Assembly (NCBI GenBank): GCA_003151475.1
Contig: PLXQ01000059.1
Location: 1 to 64,000 of the forward strand
Reading direction: 5' to 3'
Source of the DNA: Acidimicrobiaceae bacterium
GTDB lineage: Bacteria; Actinomycetota; Acidimicrobiia; Acidimicrobiales; UBA8190
Length of the DNA stretch: 64,000 bases
Both the position numbers and the translations under genes were made by a program. The notes beneath the pieces were generated by a model. The model saw only the letters and a program-made list of their open reading frames with translations, did no database searches and had not been told where the DNA came from. Shown piece after piece: positions 50,847 through 59,346 of the stretch (position 1 is its first letter; each line of letters starts with the position of its first letter).

Positions 50847-51671
50847 GCCTGTTTTCACGTCGGGCGTCGGTCAGAGCGCTCCGACCTCTCTCTCTTCCGG
50901 CGACCACCTTTCGCCGGATCCAACTTCGTCGCCTTCGCCGCCTACTTCGGGACCTTCTCCATTTTCTTCTTCACCGCTCTTTATCTCCAGGTGGTGGCCA
51001 ACGCCACCGCCTACCAGACGGCCGTCGACTTCATCCCCATGGCCGGAGGGTTGATCATCGCTTCGGCTCTGACCGGCCCCTGGGTGGCGCGCATCGGCCC
51101 CCGGATCCCGATGACCGTAGGTTGTCTCCTGGCGGGGACGGGCATCTTACTCACCAGTGTCGTCCTCGGGCCGCATGTGAACTTCGGCACCCTCGGATGG
51201 GTACTACCCATCGCCGGTGTCGGTTTCGGGATCGCCCTCGTGCCGGTGACCTCCACTCCCCTCACCGTGGTGCGGCCCGAACGTTCGGGCATGGCGGCGT
51301 CGGCCACCAATACCAGCGGGGAAATGGGGGCGGTGTTCGGGGTGGCGGTCCTCGGAGCGATCGTGAATGCCAAGCTGACGGGGCAGTTGGCGTCCCGGCT
51401 GAAAGAGATCGGTATCCCTCCCAGTTTCCAGAATCTCGTCTTGAAGGCGGTGAGCGGGGGTGGGCTCGGTGGCGGGGGTGCGGCCAACCAGGCCGAGCAC
51501 TCGAAGAACCAGGTGATCGCCAAGATCGCCACCAAGGTGGTGAACGCCGCCTACGAGGCCTTCGGCTCCGGGCTCCACCTGGCCCTCGAGATCTCCGGGG
51601 CACTGCTGTTGTTGGGGGCCGTGGCCGTGCTCACCATCCACCGTACGGCCGGGCAGACCTACGACTTCTGA
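50847..51671 (+). pseudogene. C-terminal half of a DHA2-type MFS transporter
   Basis: After a TGA at 50844-50846 the frame reads SDLSLFRRPPFAGSNFVAFA, the conserved segment before helix 8 of EmrB/QacA-type transporters. It continues through AAYFGTFSIFFFTALYLQVV and later GMAASATNTSGEMGAVFGVA to the C-terminus at 51671. Helices 1-7 and motifs A, B and C are missing. Translation could start at GTG 50991, but half a transporter would not work. The upstream sequence is unrelated, so the 5' half was deleted. Confidence 0.75.
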
Positions 51672-51758
51672 CCCGTCGGGGCCGGACCCCCGAGCCCGGT
51701 GCGGCGCCGCCCGGGGAGGAGAGACGGGACCGTCACAGCGGTGAGGGAAGATGCACCG

Positions 51759-54593
51759 ATGGCCGACCTGTCAGTGCTCGGCCGGTCCGTGGTCGTGGGA
51801 CCGGGCGAAGCCGCCCCCGGCCCGTGGGGGTCGTGCAAGCGGATCACGGTGGGTGCGGTGGAGCGCGAGACAGCCGACGAGCTCGGCGCCGCCTGGCGGG
51901 AGCGGCGTGCGGTCGTCATCGAGCTGCGACCGGGGATCGGGCTGGACGACCCCGAGGTGCCGCCGGCCGAAGTGGTGACGGGACGACAGCCCTGGGAGTG
52001 GGCCGTTGATCTCGATCTCGTCGGCGAGCGACTGCACCACGCAGTCTGGGCCAATGCCGTCGACGGTCGGGCCGGCAACCTCCGGTGGCGATGGGCGGAG
52101 ACAGCGCTGCAATTGGGGGCCTCCCCCGCTTCCGGCGGCCCCGGAGAAGGAGAAGACGTCTTCCTGCGCGACGGCAGTGCCGTGATCTGCGATGGCGGCC
52201 CACTCGATGCCGGGCTGAGCCAGCGGGTGGGTATGGGGGTAGTGCACCGGATCTCGCTCGAGCACGGGGTTCTCGCCGCCCTGGGCCGCAACGATCCCCG
52301 AGGGGTGGCGCTGGCCACGGATCAACTCGAGGCGGTGGCCGCCGCCGGTGCCGGGGCCCGGATCATCGCCCCCGCCGGCTCGGGCAAGACGAGGGTACTG
52401 ACCGAGCGGGCCCGGTTGGTGCTGCAGGGGTGGGGAATCCCCGCCGATGCGGTGGCCCTCGTGGCCTACAACGTGCGGGCCGCCAACGAGATGAAGGAGC
52501 GGCTCGGCGACGTCGGGGCCGTGCGGGTGCGGACACTCAACGCTCTCGGACTGCGACTGTGCGGGCGGAGTTCGACGATCGAAGAGTTAGAGGTGAGGCG
52601 GATGCTCGGGGGCCTGATCACGTTTCCGAAGCGGGCCGAGACGGATCCGGTGGCGCCATGGCTCGAGGCGCTCGGGCGGGTGCGGCTGGGCTTGGCCGAC
52701 CCGGCCATCGTCGAGAGTGAGATGGCCGACGTCTCTGATCTGGATCGGGTGGCCCGTGTGTACCGGGGGCAGCTGGCCGAGCGGCAAGTGGTCGACTTCG
52801 ACGAGCAGGTGACTGGTGCCATCGAGCGGCTGCTGGCCGAACCGGCCTTCCGTCTGCGGATGCAACGCTTCGCCCGGATACTGCTGGTGGACGAATTCCA
52901 GGATCTGACACCGGCTCATATGCTGCTGATCAGGCTGCTGGCCGGACCGGCGGGTGCAGTGTTCGCCGTCGGCGACGACGACCAGACCATCTACGGCTAC
53001 GCCGGAGCCACCCCGCGCTGGCTCGTCGACTTCGGGCGCTGGTTCCCCGGCGCCGAGCTGCACTCGCTCGAGGTCAACTACCGGTGCCCGGAGGCAGTGG
53101 TGAGCGCCGCTTCGAACCTGTTGAGCCGCAACGCCCTGCGGGTGGCCAAGGTGATCCGGGCCGCGGCCGACCCCACGCGAGAGGGTGACGAAACGGGGGG
53201 TCTGTCGATCCTGGAGGGGAAAGACGGTCCCGCCACCCGCTCGGCGCGTCGGGTGCGGGAGCTTCTCGCCGGTGGCGCGGCGCCGAGCGACATCGCCGTT
53301 TTAGCCCGGGTGAACGCCTCGCTCGCCCCCGTGCAGGTGCTCTTGCGCAACAGCGGTGTGCCGGTCGATGGAGGCGTCGGTCAACGATTCCTCCAGCGTG
53401 GCGGCATCCGGGCCGCCCTCGGGTGGCTGACGGTGGCGAGTGCCCCGGGCACGGCGCTCCCGGGCGATGTCCTGCGCGAGGTGGCTCGGCGCCCCAAGCG
53501 CGCCATGAGCCGGTCGCTGCTCGACCTGGTGAGCCGGAACAACTCCGTCGACGGCCTGGAAAGGCTGAGCGGATGGCTCGAGGGCAAGGACAGCGGGCGC
53601 GAAGCAGCGAAGGTCAGAGACCTGGCCGACGACATCCGCCGGGCACGCAAAGTAGCCGAGCACGGCAGCACCGCTGATGTGTTGGCCGTGCTGCGGGCCG
53701 AGATCGGTGATGGCGGTCTGGACGCCAGTGCCCTGGCGCTCGACCAATGGGGCCAGGGAGCCGGATCGGCCCATGGAGACGATCTCGACGCGTTGACGGA
53801 ACTGGCCGAGCTCGAGAGTGATCCGGGTCGCTTTCCCGACTGGCTGTCAGAGCAGTTGTGCGCCTCGAACGACGCTGAGGGGGTCACGCTGGCTTCGATC
53901 CACGCCGTGAAGGGTCGGGAGTGGGGCCATGTGGTGGTGCACCACGTCTCCGACGGCCTGCTTCCCCACCGCCTGAGCGAGGACATCGAGGAGGAGCGAC
54001 GGATCTTCCACGTCGCTCTCACCCGCTGCCGGACGAGCGCGTCAATTGTTCCCGGGTCTCCCCCGTCGCCTTTTCTTCTCGAGCTCGACGAACCAGGGGT
54101 GCCCACGGCTCGAACGGCCGAACCCACCGTCGGCCCGGCCCCTCGCGCCCTGCGGGCGCGATCGACACGGCGACATCCGGTGGACAGCGATGCCGAGGTG
54201 CTGGCGGGCTCGGTGGGATCAACCTTCACCCACCTGGGCCACGATCACGAGGTGGTCGAAATCGATGGAGGTGGGGTGCGCTCCCTTGTCGGGGGAGGTC
54301 CCGCCACCACGATCATCTCTTTCGGTACGTCGGTGAAAGTCGGCGGCCAGGGTTTTGTGCTCGTCCATCCGCGCTTCGATGACGCCTGGCAACGACTTCG
54401 GGCGTGGCGGAGCGAGCGCGCCGGGGGGAAGCCCGCCTATGTCGTGTTCGACGACAAGACCCTGTGGCTCGTCGCCGCCACCTTGCCGGTGAAGGAGGCC
54501 GATCTTCTGGCCATCAACGGGATCGGTCCGGTGAAGCTCGAGAACTACGGCGATGAGCTCATCTCGATCGCCGAAGAGTTCCGAGCTCACTAG
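51759..54593 (+). CDS. UvrD/Rep-like superfamily 1 helicase with HRDC domain and long N-terminal extension
   Basis: The 944-residue protein contains all SF1A helicase motifs: Walker A APAGSGKTRVLTERA (204), LLVDEFQDL (378), AVGDDDQTIYGYAGA, LEVNYRCP, LASIHAVKGREWGHVVV and EERRIFHVALTRCR. A C-terminal HRDC-like segment follows (AWRSERAGGKPAYVVFDD, LLAINGIGPVKLENYG). The Q motif (ATDQLEAVAA) comes only at about 188. About 185 residues before it have no recognised fold and are not typical of UvrD, PcrA or UvrD2. It would unwind DNA in repair. ATG 51759 was chosen; GTG 51741 is possible. Confidence 0.88.
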   Translation: MADLSVLGRSVVVGPGEAAPGPWGSCKRITVGAVERETADELGAAWRERRAVVIELRPGIGLDDPEVPPAEVVTGRQPWEWAVDLDLVGERLHHAVWANAVDGRAGNLRWRWAETALQLGASPASGGPGEGEDVFLRDGSAVICDGGPLDAGLSQRVGMGVVHRISLEHGVLAALGRNDPRGVALATDQLEAVAAAGAGARIIAPAGSGKTRVLTERARLVLQGWGIPADAVALVAYNVRAANEMKERLGDVGAVRVRTLNALGLRLCGRSSTIEELEVRRMLGGLITFPKRAETDPVAPWLEALGRVRLGLADPAIVESEMADVSDLDRVARVYRGQLAERQVVDFDEQVTGAIERLLAEPAFRLRMQRFARILLVDEFQDLTPAHMLLIRLLAGPAGAVFAVGDDDQTIYGYAGATPRWLVDFGRWFPGAELHSLEVNYRCPEAVVSAASNLLSRNALRVAKVIRAAADPTREGDETGGLSILEGKDGPATRSARRVRELLAGGAAPSDIAVLARVNASLAPVQVLLRNSGVPVDGGVGQRFLQRGGIRAALGWLTVASAPGTALPGDVLREVARRPKRAMSRSLLDLVSRNNSVDGLERLSGWLEGKDSGREAAKVRDLADDIRRARKVAEHGSTADVLAVLRAEIGDGGLDASALALDQWGQGAGSAHGDDLDALTELAELESDPGRFPDWLSEQLCASNDAEGVTLASIHAVKGREWGHVVVHHVSDGLLPHRLSEDIEEERRIFHVALTRCRTSASIVPGSPPSPFLLELDEPGVPTARTAEPTVGPAPRALRARSTRRHPVDSDAEVLAGSVGSTFTHLGHDHEVVEIDGGGVRSLVGGGPATTIISFGTSVKVGGQGFVLVHPRFDDAWQRLRAWRSERAGGKPAYVVFDDKTLWLVAATLPVKEADLLAINGIGPVKLENYGDELISIAEEFRAH

Positions 54594-54696
54594 GGGACTG
54601 ATTACCGAGTTCCGGAACGAGCGGGGCGCCGGGAAGATTCTCTCGCTTTCGGTGCCCGCACTGATCGCTGTCCCGGCGCAACGAGTTCTGCATCGT

Positions 54697-54725
54697 TTGA
54701 CGTGCCCGGCACCGGCCAGAAGAAT
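54697..54725 (+). promoter_or_regulatory. Candidate sigma70-like promoter of the partner-switching operon
   Basis: TTGACG (54697-54702) and AAGAAT (54720-54725) are spaced by 17 bp, upstream of the PP2C gene at 54881. The leader would be about 150 nt. This is a sequence match only. Confidence 0.35.
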
Positions 54726-54880
54726 CTCCGGTCAAAATGGACGGGTGTTGCTCGGTAAGATGAGGACGGAGAGCGGAGCGTCTGCCGGGGAGTGCGACGA
54801 GAGGGGGGAGGGGACGTGCAGCCAGTATTTCGCCATGAGAGCCCCTTACCTCTGCTCGGCGCAGTGACGGTCGAACTCCT

Positions 54881-56521
54881 ATGAGCATGGCGCCACAAGA
54901 GACGGCGGTGGGCTCGGGCTCCCACGGACCACCGGAGGCCGATGCCGCCCCCAGGCGCAAACCGAGCTGGTTGAGCGGGGCGATTTTGCTGGCCGGGCTC
55001 GTTCTCACCGGTTCGCTGGCCTGGGTGTCCTACACGATCCATGACCACAACGAGGACCGACTCCTTGGCCTCGAGCTCCGACAAGCGGGCTCCGTGGTGT
55101 CCGAAGCTCTCCCGTCGATTCAGATTCCATTGACCTCCGCCGCCGGTCTGGCCGCTGCCACCGACGGCAATCCCGCGCAATTCCGGAATTACATTGGCAC
55201 ATTCGTCGGCGGCTCCGGCTCCTTCGTGTCGGCGTCACTGTGGCGGGTGGAGGGCCGGACGACGACGATGGTCGCGCTCGTCGGCGCCTCCCCGGCCTTG
55301 GCCCAGACGCCGAGCCAATTGACCGCCGTTCTCACCCACGCCCAGAGCTCGCCCACATTGCAGGTTTGGAACCTTCTCGATCGGAAGACTCCGAGCATCG
55401 GATACGCGGCGTCATCCCAGCTGCCGCCAGGTCCGTGGGTCGTCTACGGCGAGAGGGCCCTGGCGAAGAACCGGAAACTCACGGTCACGAAGAATTCGGC
55501 GTTCTCCCAATTGCGCTACGCGCTGTATCTGGGGAGGACGACCGCACCGGCCAACCTGCTCGGCGCATCTCCCGGAGCGCTCGCCACAGAGGGACACAGA
55601 GCCACCGAGACCGTGCCCTTCGGAAGTAGCGCCATCACACTGGTGGCGACGCCCAATGAGGAGCTCGGGGGCACGCTCCTCGCCCGCCTGCCGTGGATCG
55701 TGGCTGTCGTGGGCGTGCTGCTGTCCATTATCGCCGCCGTGATGGGGGACTATCTCGTCCGCCGCCGCCGTCAGGCCGAGTGGTTGGCGGCAGAAAACCG
55801 GCGGATGTACAGCGAGCAGCGGAGCATCGCCGAGGTCCTCCAACATGCGCTTCTCCCCCAGACGCTGCCCGAGATCTCGGGGGTGGAGACGGCCATCCGC
55901 TATGTCGCGGGAGGCGAGGGGGCTGACGTCGGGGGCGACTGGTACGACATCATTCCCATTGACGACGGCCACTTCATCTTCGTCTTGGGCGACGTCTCCG
56001 GTCGTGGCGTGGTGGCGGCCACGATCATGGCCAGGTTGCACTTCGCTATTCGCGCTTATGCCATCCAAGGAGACTCGCCGGCGTCCATCTTGGGCAAGCT
56101 CGGACGGCTCCTGAGCATCGAGAGCGACAGGTCCTTTGCCACCATCCTGTGTGCCGTGGTCGACGTGGCCGGACACGGGATCACTCTGGTCAATGCCGGG
56201 CACCCCCCTCTGTTGCTGCTGAACGGAAACACGGGGGACTTCATCCGGTCCACGGTCTTTCCCCCGGTCGGGGTGCAGGAATCGACTGACTATCAGGCGG
56301 AACATTTCGATGTCCCCGCCGGAGCCACCATCGTGGCCTTCACCGACGGTCTCATAGAGCGGCGGGGGGAGACGATCGACACCGGCCTCGAGCGCTTGCG
56401 GGCCCTGACCATCGAGAACTCCCTGGCCCTCGACGATTTGCTCACCAAAATCCTCACTGAATCAACGGAGGCTGAGTACCATGACGATACGGCGATATTG
56501 GCGGTGAGATGGAAGAATTAG
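54881..56521 (+). CDS. Membrane-bound PP2C (SpoIIE/RsbU-type) phosphatase
   Basis: The 546-residue protein has a cytoplasmic N-terminus, one helix (about 33-52), an extracellular sensor region of about 210 residues (CHASE-like; QIPLTSAAGLAAATDGNPAQ is typical), a second helix (about 267-290) and a C-terminal SpoIIE-type PP2C domain. Metal-binding acids are in DVGGDWYDI, LGDVSGRGVVAA, AFTDGLIERRGE and HDDTAILAV. It should dephosphorylate the STAS protein encoded next when the outside signal is present. The STAS gene starts inside its last codons (13-bp overlap). Confidence 0.9.
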   Translation: MSMAPQETAVGSGSHGPPEADAAPRRKPSWLSGAILLAGLVLTGSLAWVSYTIHDHNEDRLLGLELRQAGSVVSEALPSIQIPLTSAAGLAAATDGNPAQFRNYIGTFVGGSGSFVSASLWRVEGRTTTMVALVGASPALAQTPSQLTAVLTHAQSSPTLQVWNLLDRKTPSIGYAASSQLPPGPWVVYGERALAKNRKLTVTKNSAFSQLRYALYLGRTTAPANLLGASPGALATEGHRATETVPFGSSAITLVATPNEELGGTLLARLPWIVAVVGVLLSIIAAVMGDYLVRRRRQAEWLAAENRRMYSEQRSIAEVLQHALLPQTLPEISGVETAIRYVAGGEGADVGGDWYDIIPIDDGHFIFVLGDVSGRGVVAATIMARLHFAIRAYAIQGDSPASILGKLGRLLSIESDRSFATILCAVVDVAGHGITLVNAGHPPLLLLNGNTGDFIRSTVFPPVGVQESTDYQAEHFDVPAGATIVAFTDGLIERRGETIDTGLERLRALTIENSLALDDLLTKILTESTEAEYHDDTAILAVRWKN

Positions 56522-56838
56522 AAGCGAGCGAGACCGCATTCGGTATCGAGCAATCCTCTGACCCGGGTGGCGATCCCATGGTCGTGCTCAGCGGGGAACT
56601 GGACATTTCGAGTGCCGAGACATTGCGCGTCGCCGTCGAGGAGATCGTGGCCACCGGGCCGACCCACCTCGTCTTCGATCTCAGTCGGCTGACGTTCATG
56701 GACAGCTCCGGCATTGCGGTGATGGTGTACGCGGCGAACAACGTGGCCAAGGTCGAGCTTCTCCACCCTTCGAGCATCGTCCGCCGGGTGGTGGAGGCGA
56801 CCGGCCTTGCCGAGATCCTTCAGATGGGCCCGTCATGA
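56509..56838 (+). CDS. Anti-sigma factor antagonist (STAS domain)
   Basis: The 109-residue STAS protein has the SpoIIAA-like strand LSGELDISSAETLR and the phosphorylation loop FMDSSGIAVM. S67 matches the phosphorylated serine of SpoIIAA. When dephosphorylated it should bind and inhibit the kinase encoded next. Its stop overlaps the kinase ATG (ATGA), so the three genes are translationally linked. Confidence 0.92.
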   Translation: MEELEASETAFGIEQSSDPGGDPMVVLSGELDISSAETLRVAVEEIVATGPTHLVFDLSRLTFMDSSGIAVMVYAANNVAKVELLHPSSIVRRVVEATGLAEILQMGPS

Positions 56839-57440
56839 TGAATGAGGCGCAGTTCCCCGGAGTGCCCCAGTCCGTCGTGAGCGCCCGCCGGTTCGTGACC
56901 GATTCGCTGTCCGGCATCCCCATCGAGATCTCGGAGACCGTTGCTCTCATCGCCTCGGAGTTGGCCTCCAATTCGGTGCGGCACGCGGCGTCGGCGTTCG
57001 AGGTGCGCGTCGAACAGTTGCCCCATGAGATACACATCGAGGTCGAAGATGACGGTGACGGTGAGCCGACGGTGAGGACACCGGGGCCCAACGAGACATC
57101 AGGTCGAGGACTGCAGATCGTGACCGCGCTGGCCGACGAGTGGGGCGTGGTGCCGAAGCCCGAGGCGACGGGCAAGACCGTTTGGGTCAAGATCGCCGTG
57201 CGGACGACCGGGGCCGCGGCCCGGGTCAGCGAAAGCGACGGCGCCCCCGTTACCCCGAAGAGCAAATCGACGAAGCGGAGAACCGGCACCTCCGGATCAC
57301 AGACGACTGTTTCCCCGGCGGCGAGAGCGGGCGATCTTGTCTTCTTCGGGCCCGAGCTCTGCGCCCGCACGGGACGGCCATTGGCGCGTCACCGGTTACC
57401 GGATCGGTGCGCCCTTGGGCGTGCACCGGCGCGCGTCTAA
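56835..57440 (+). CDS. Anti-sigma factor / serine kinase (HATPase_c_2) with extra tail
   Basis: The first 125 residues are an SpoIIAB/RsbW-like GHKL ATPase: ELASNSVRHA (N box), VEDDGDGEP (G1) and SGRGLQIVTALADEWG (G2). It would phosphorylate the STAS partner and bind a sigma factor or other target. About 75 further residues, rich in Ser, Thr, Arg and Ala, are not part of the domain; they may be read-through of lost coding sequence. No sigma-factor gene lies in the operon. The end overlaps the convergent DinB gene by 4 bp. Confidence 0.85.
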   Translation: MMNEAQFPGVPQSVVSARRFVTDSLSGIPIEISETVALIASELASNSVRHAASAFEVRVEQLPHEIHIEVEDDGDGEPTVRTPGPNETSGRGLQIVTALADEWGVVPKPEATGKTVWVKIAVRTTGAAARVSESDGAPVTPKSKSTKRRTGTSGSQTTVSPAARAGDLVFFGPELCARTGRPLARHRLPDRCALGRAPARV

Positions 57441-57967
57441 CCGCCCCCGTTTCTCTCCGTGAGACCGCGGACGTACGCCGCCTGACCGAGGTGCTCGAGA
57501 TCGTCGGCGATGATGCTGACGAGCCGGATGCCGAGCGTGACGGGCGGATCGCAGCCATCGTCCACGATGTGGTCGAGGTCGTGCACGTGGAGGACTGACA
57601 CGAGGTCGATTGTTCGTGCGTGCACGGCGTCGTGATAGGCCATCAAGAGATCGGCCGGGGCATGGACCTTGGCCACATCCTGGGGGTCTTGGCCGTAGCC
57701 GGTGGCCCGGGCGTCGAGCGGCAGGTTGAAACGTTGTACCCAGCCTTCGGCCGTCCACACCTGCGCTGTCGCCGTGGCCTCGGCCAGCTGGGCGTCCTGG
57801 CTGCGCGTCAGGTGCCATACCAGCCAGGCGATCGAATTGGCCTCCCGGTCGGGACGAAACGAGAGGTGCTCGGCCGACAAGCCGCCGACCACATCGTGAA
57901 CAAGCTCACGAATTCTCCCGAAGAGCTCCACCACCAGATCGGCGCCATCCACGGCGCGCACCTCCAC
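57437..57967 (-). CDS. DinB-like (DUF664) metalloprotein
   Basis: The 176-residue protein is a four-helix DinB/mycothiol-transferase-like protein. WLVWHLTRSQD, VLHVHDLDHIVDDG and DDLEHLGQAAYVRGL give the three conserved metal-ligand histidines. Members act as thiol transferases or have unknown roles. It follows the TetR gene on the same strand, separated by a hairpin. Confidence 0.85.
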   Translation of the reverse strand: MEVRAVDGADLVVELFGRIRELVHDVVGGLSAEHLSFRPDREANSIAWLVWHLTRSQDAQLAEATATAQVWTAEGWVQRFNLPLDARATGYGQDPQDVAKVHAPADLLMAYHDAVHARTIDLVSVLHVHDLDHIVDDGCDPPVTLGIRLVSIIADDLEHLGQAAYVRGLTERNGGG

Positions 57968-57978
57968 GTTGGCGACGG

Positions 57979-57995
57979 CCCGGCCAGGGGCCGGG
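57979..57995. terminator. Hairpin between the TetR and DinB genes
   Basis: CCCGGCC-AGG-GGCCGGG forms a perfect 7-bp GC stem with a three-base loop, 15 bp after the TetR stop. It may end the Ddn-TetR transcript. No T-run follows. Confidence 0.5.
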
Positions 57996-58009
57996 TCGGA
58001 AACGCCAAT

Positions 58010-58624
58010 CTACGGCTTGATCTGCGGCGATCGGGCCAGGGCATCGAAGGCGGCGCCACCGGCCCGCCATGTTTGATCGAGATCGGATCCGGGGGGGTAG
58101 CGGTCGTCGATCTCGAGGATCAACATCCCATGGGCGAAAGACCACAGGGCCTGAGCCAAAGAAGGGTCCCCCGTCACCACAAACCACGGATTCCCGGCCC
58201 ATTGTTCGAGGCCCTCGGGCAGGGTGTCGCGCTGCAGCCGTCCACTGGTGGCCAGGCGGTAGAGGTTCGGATGCGCCAGGCAGTAGGAGCGATACGCGAC
58301 GAGGAGGCTGTGGAGAGGACCCTCGGGCGCCGCCTCGTGCAACGCCCGGTGGGTCACGGCGCCGATGTCGAACATCGAGTCCTCGATGAGGGCTGACTCG
58401 AGCGCCGCCTTGCCCGAGAAGTGCTTGTACAAAGACGGCGCCTGCATAGAGAGCTCTTCGGCCAACCGCCGCATGGTGAGTGCGCCGGCGCCCTCCTGCT
58501 CCAAGATCCGGCGGGCGGCGGCGACGCTCTCGACCACGCGGGGCGGACGCGCCAATGGTGGACGCGGTCGCGCCACCTCGCCCGGCAGCAGCTCTCCCCC
58601 CGACGGCCGGCCATCACCGGTCAT
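58010..58624 (-). CDS. TetR/AcrR-family regulator
   Basis: The 204-residue protein has an N-terminal TetR HTH: VESVAAARRILEQEGAGALT, MRRLAEELSMQAPSLYKHFSG, where the last helix contacts DNA. The ligand-binding domain follows, ending near IDDRYPPGSDLDQTWRAGGA. It follows the Ddn-like gene on the same strand and very likely binds the double palindrome upstream of that gene, repressing both. The start is the ATG read from 58624. Confidence 0.88.
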   Translation of the reverse strand: MTGDGRPSGGELLPGEVARPRPPLARPPRVVESVAAARRILEQEGAGALTMRRLAEELSMQAPSLYKHFSGKAALESALIEDSMFDIGAVTHRALHEAAPEGPLHSLLVAYRSYCLAHPNLYRLATSGRLQRDTLPEGLEQWAGNPWFVVTGDPSLAQALWSFAHGMLILEIDDRYPPGSDLDQTWRAGGAAFDALARSPQIKP

Positions 58625-58715
58625 GACAGCGACTCTGCTCTCCAGACATCGGCAGCGGACGTCCGTCGACCGAAAAGGTGGACCCGCAGGGCGGTCCCCG
58701 CATGGGCACTTGACG

Positions 58716-59186
58716 TCACGGTACGGCGACCGGCTTCTGCGAAAGGAGAAACACCGGATGCTGCGGGGCGATCCGCTCGACGTCGATCTCCTGCGAGTCA
58801 GCCGTGACACCGTCGAAGAAGACGCCCACCTCCATCTTCCAGCGGCGCAGGTAGGCCCGGAGGATGGGCCCTTTCTCGCCGTCCGACAGCTCGTGGGCGA
58901 CCCGCTCGTCTCGGCGACGACCGAGGACCAGGGTGAGTCGACCCCCGTCGGCACGGACGTTGCGCACCCACTGAGCCTCGCCGCGCGGCGCCACCAGATA
59001 CTGCCGGCCATCGACTTCGAGCAGGTTTACCGGCGTGTGCCGGGGCTCCCCGCTTGTACGACCACGGACCTCGAGGATGCGGCTGCCCCACACGCTCAGG
59101 CCCAGACGCATGAGGAGCACGACAAAGGGATTGAGGAGCCTCCGCGTGAGGGGGCCCGGCTCCCGGTAATGCGCTGTCTGGTCCAT
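58716..59186 (-). CDS. Ddn-like F420-dependent nitroreductase family protein
   Basis: The 156-residue protein belongs to the deazaflavin-dependent nitroreductase family: LLMRLGLSVWGSRILEVRGR, RHTPVNLLEVDGRQYLVAPRG and AQWVRNVRADGGRLTLVLGRR. It should use F420H2 to reduce quinones or related compounds. It starts at the ATG read from 59186 behind AAGGAGAG. Directly upstream lies an excellent promoter overlapped by two palindromes. It is the first gene of an operon with the TetR regulator, which suggests inducible detoxification. Confidence 0.87.
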   Translation of the reverse strand: MDQTAHYREPGPLTRRLLNPFVVLLMRLGLSVWGSRILEVRGRTSGEPRHTPVNLLEVDGRQYLVAPRGEAQWVRNVRADGGRLTLVLGRRRDERVAHELSDGEKGPILRAYLRRWKMEVGVFFDGVTADSQEIDVERIAPQHPVFLLSQKPVAVP

Positions 59187-59214
59187 TCATCTCTCCTTCC
59201 ACGATCTTCCGGTG

Positions 59215-59259
59215 GCTAACGTTGTTAGCTAGTATGGCTAACGGCGTTAGCGGTGTCAA
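59215..59259 (-). promoter_or_regulatory. Promoter with two overlapping TetR-type operators
   Basis: On the minus strand TTGACA (59254-59259) and CATACT (59231-59236) are exactly 17 bp apart. GCTAAC-GCC-GTTAGC (59237-59251) fills the spacer, and GCTAAC-AAC-GTTAGC (59215-59229) covers the transcription start region. The centres are 22 bp apart, about two DNA turns. The downstream gene is Ddn-like, then its TetR regulator. Binding would block RNA polymerase; this gives an autoregulated operon. Confidence 0.8.
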
Positions 59260-59346
59260 CCGGAATGATTTTGCACCCGGCTACGGTGCCGTGAGACGTG
59301 ATCGAGGGATCGGTGTTGTGGCGTCGCCTGATCCGGGCCATGACCT

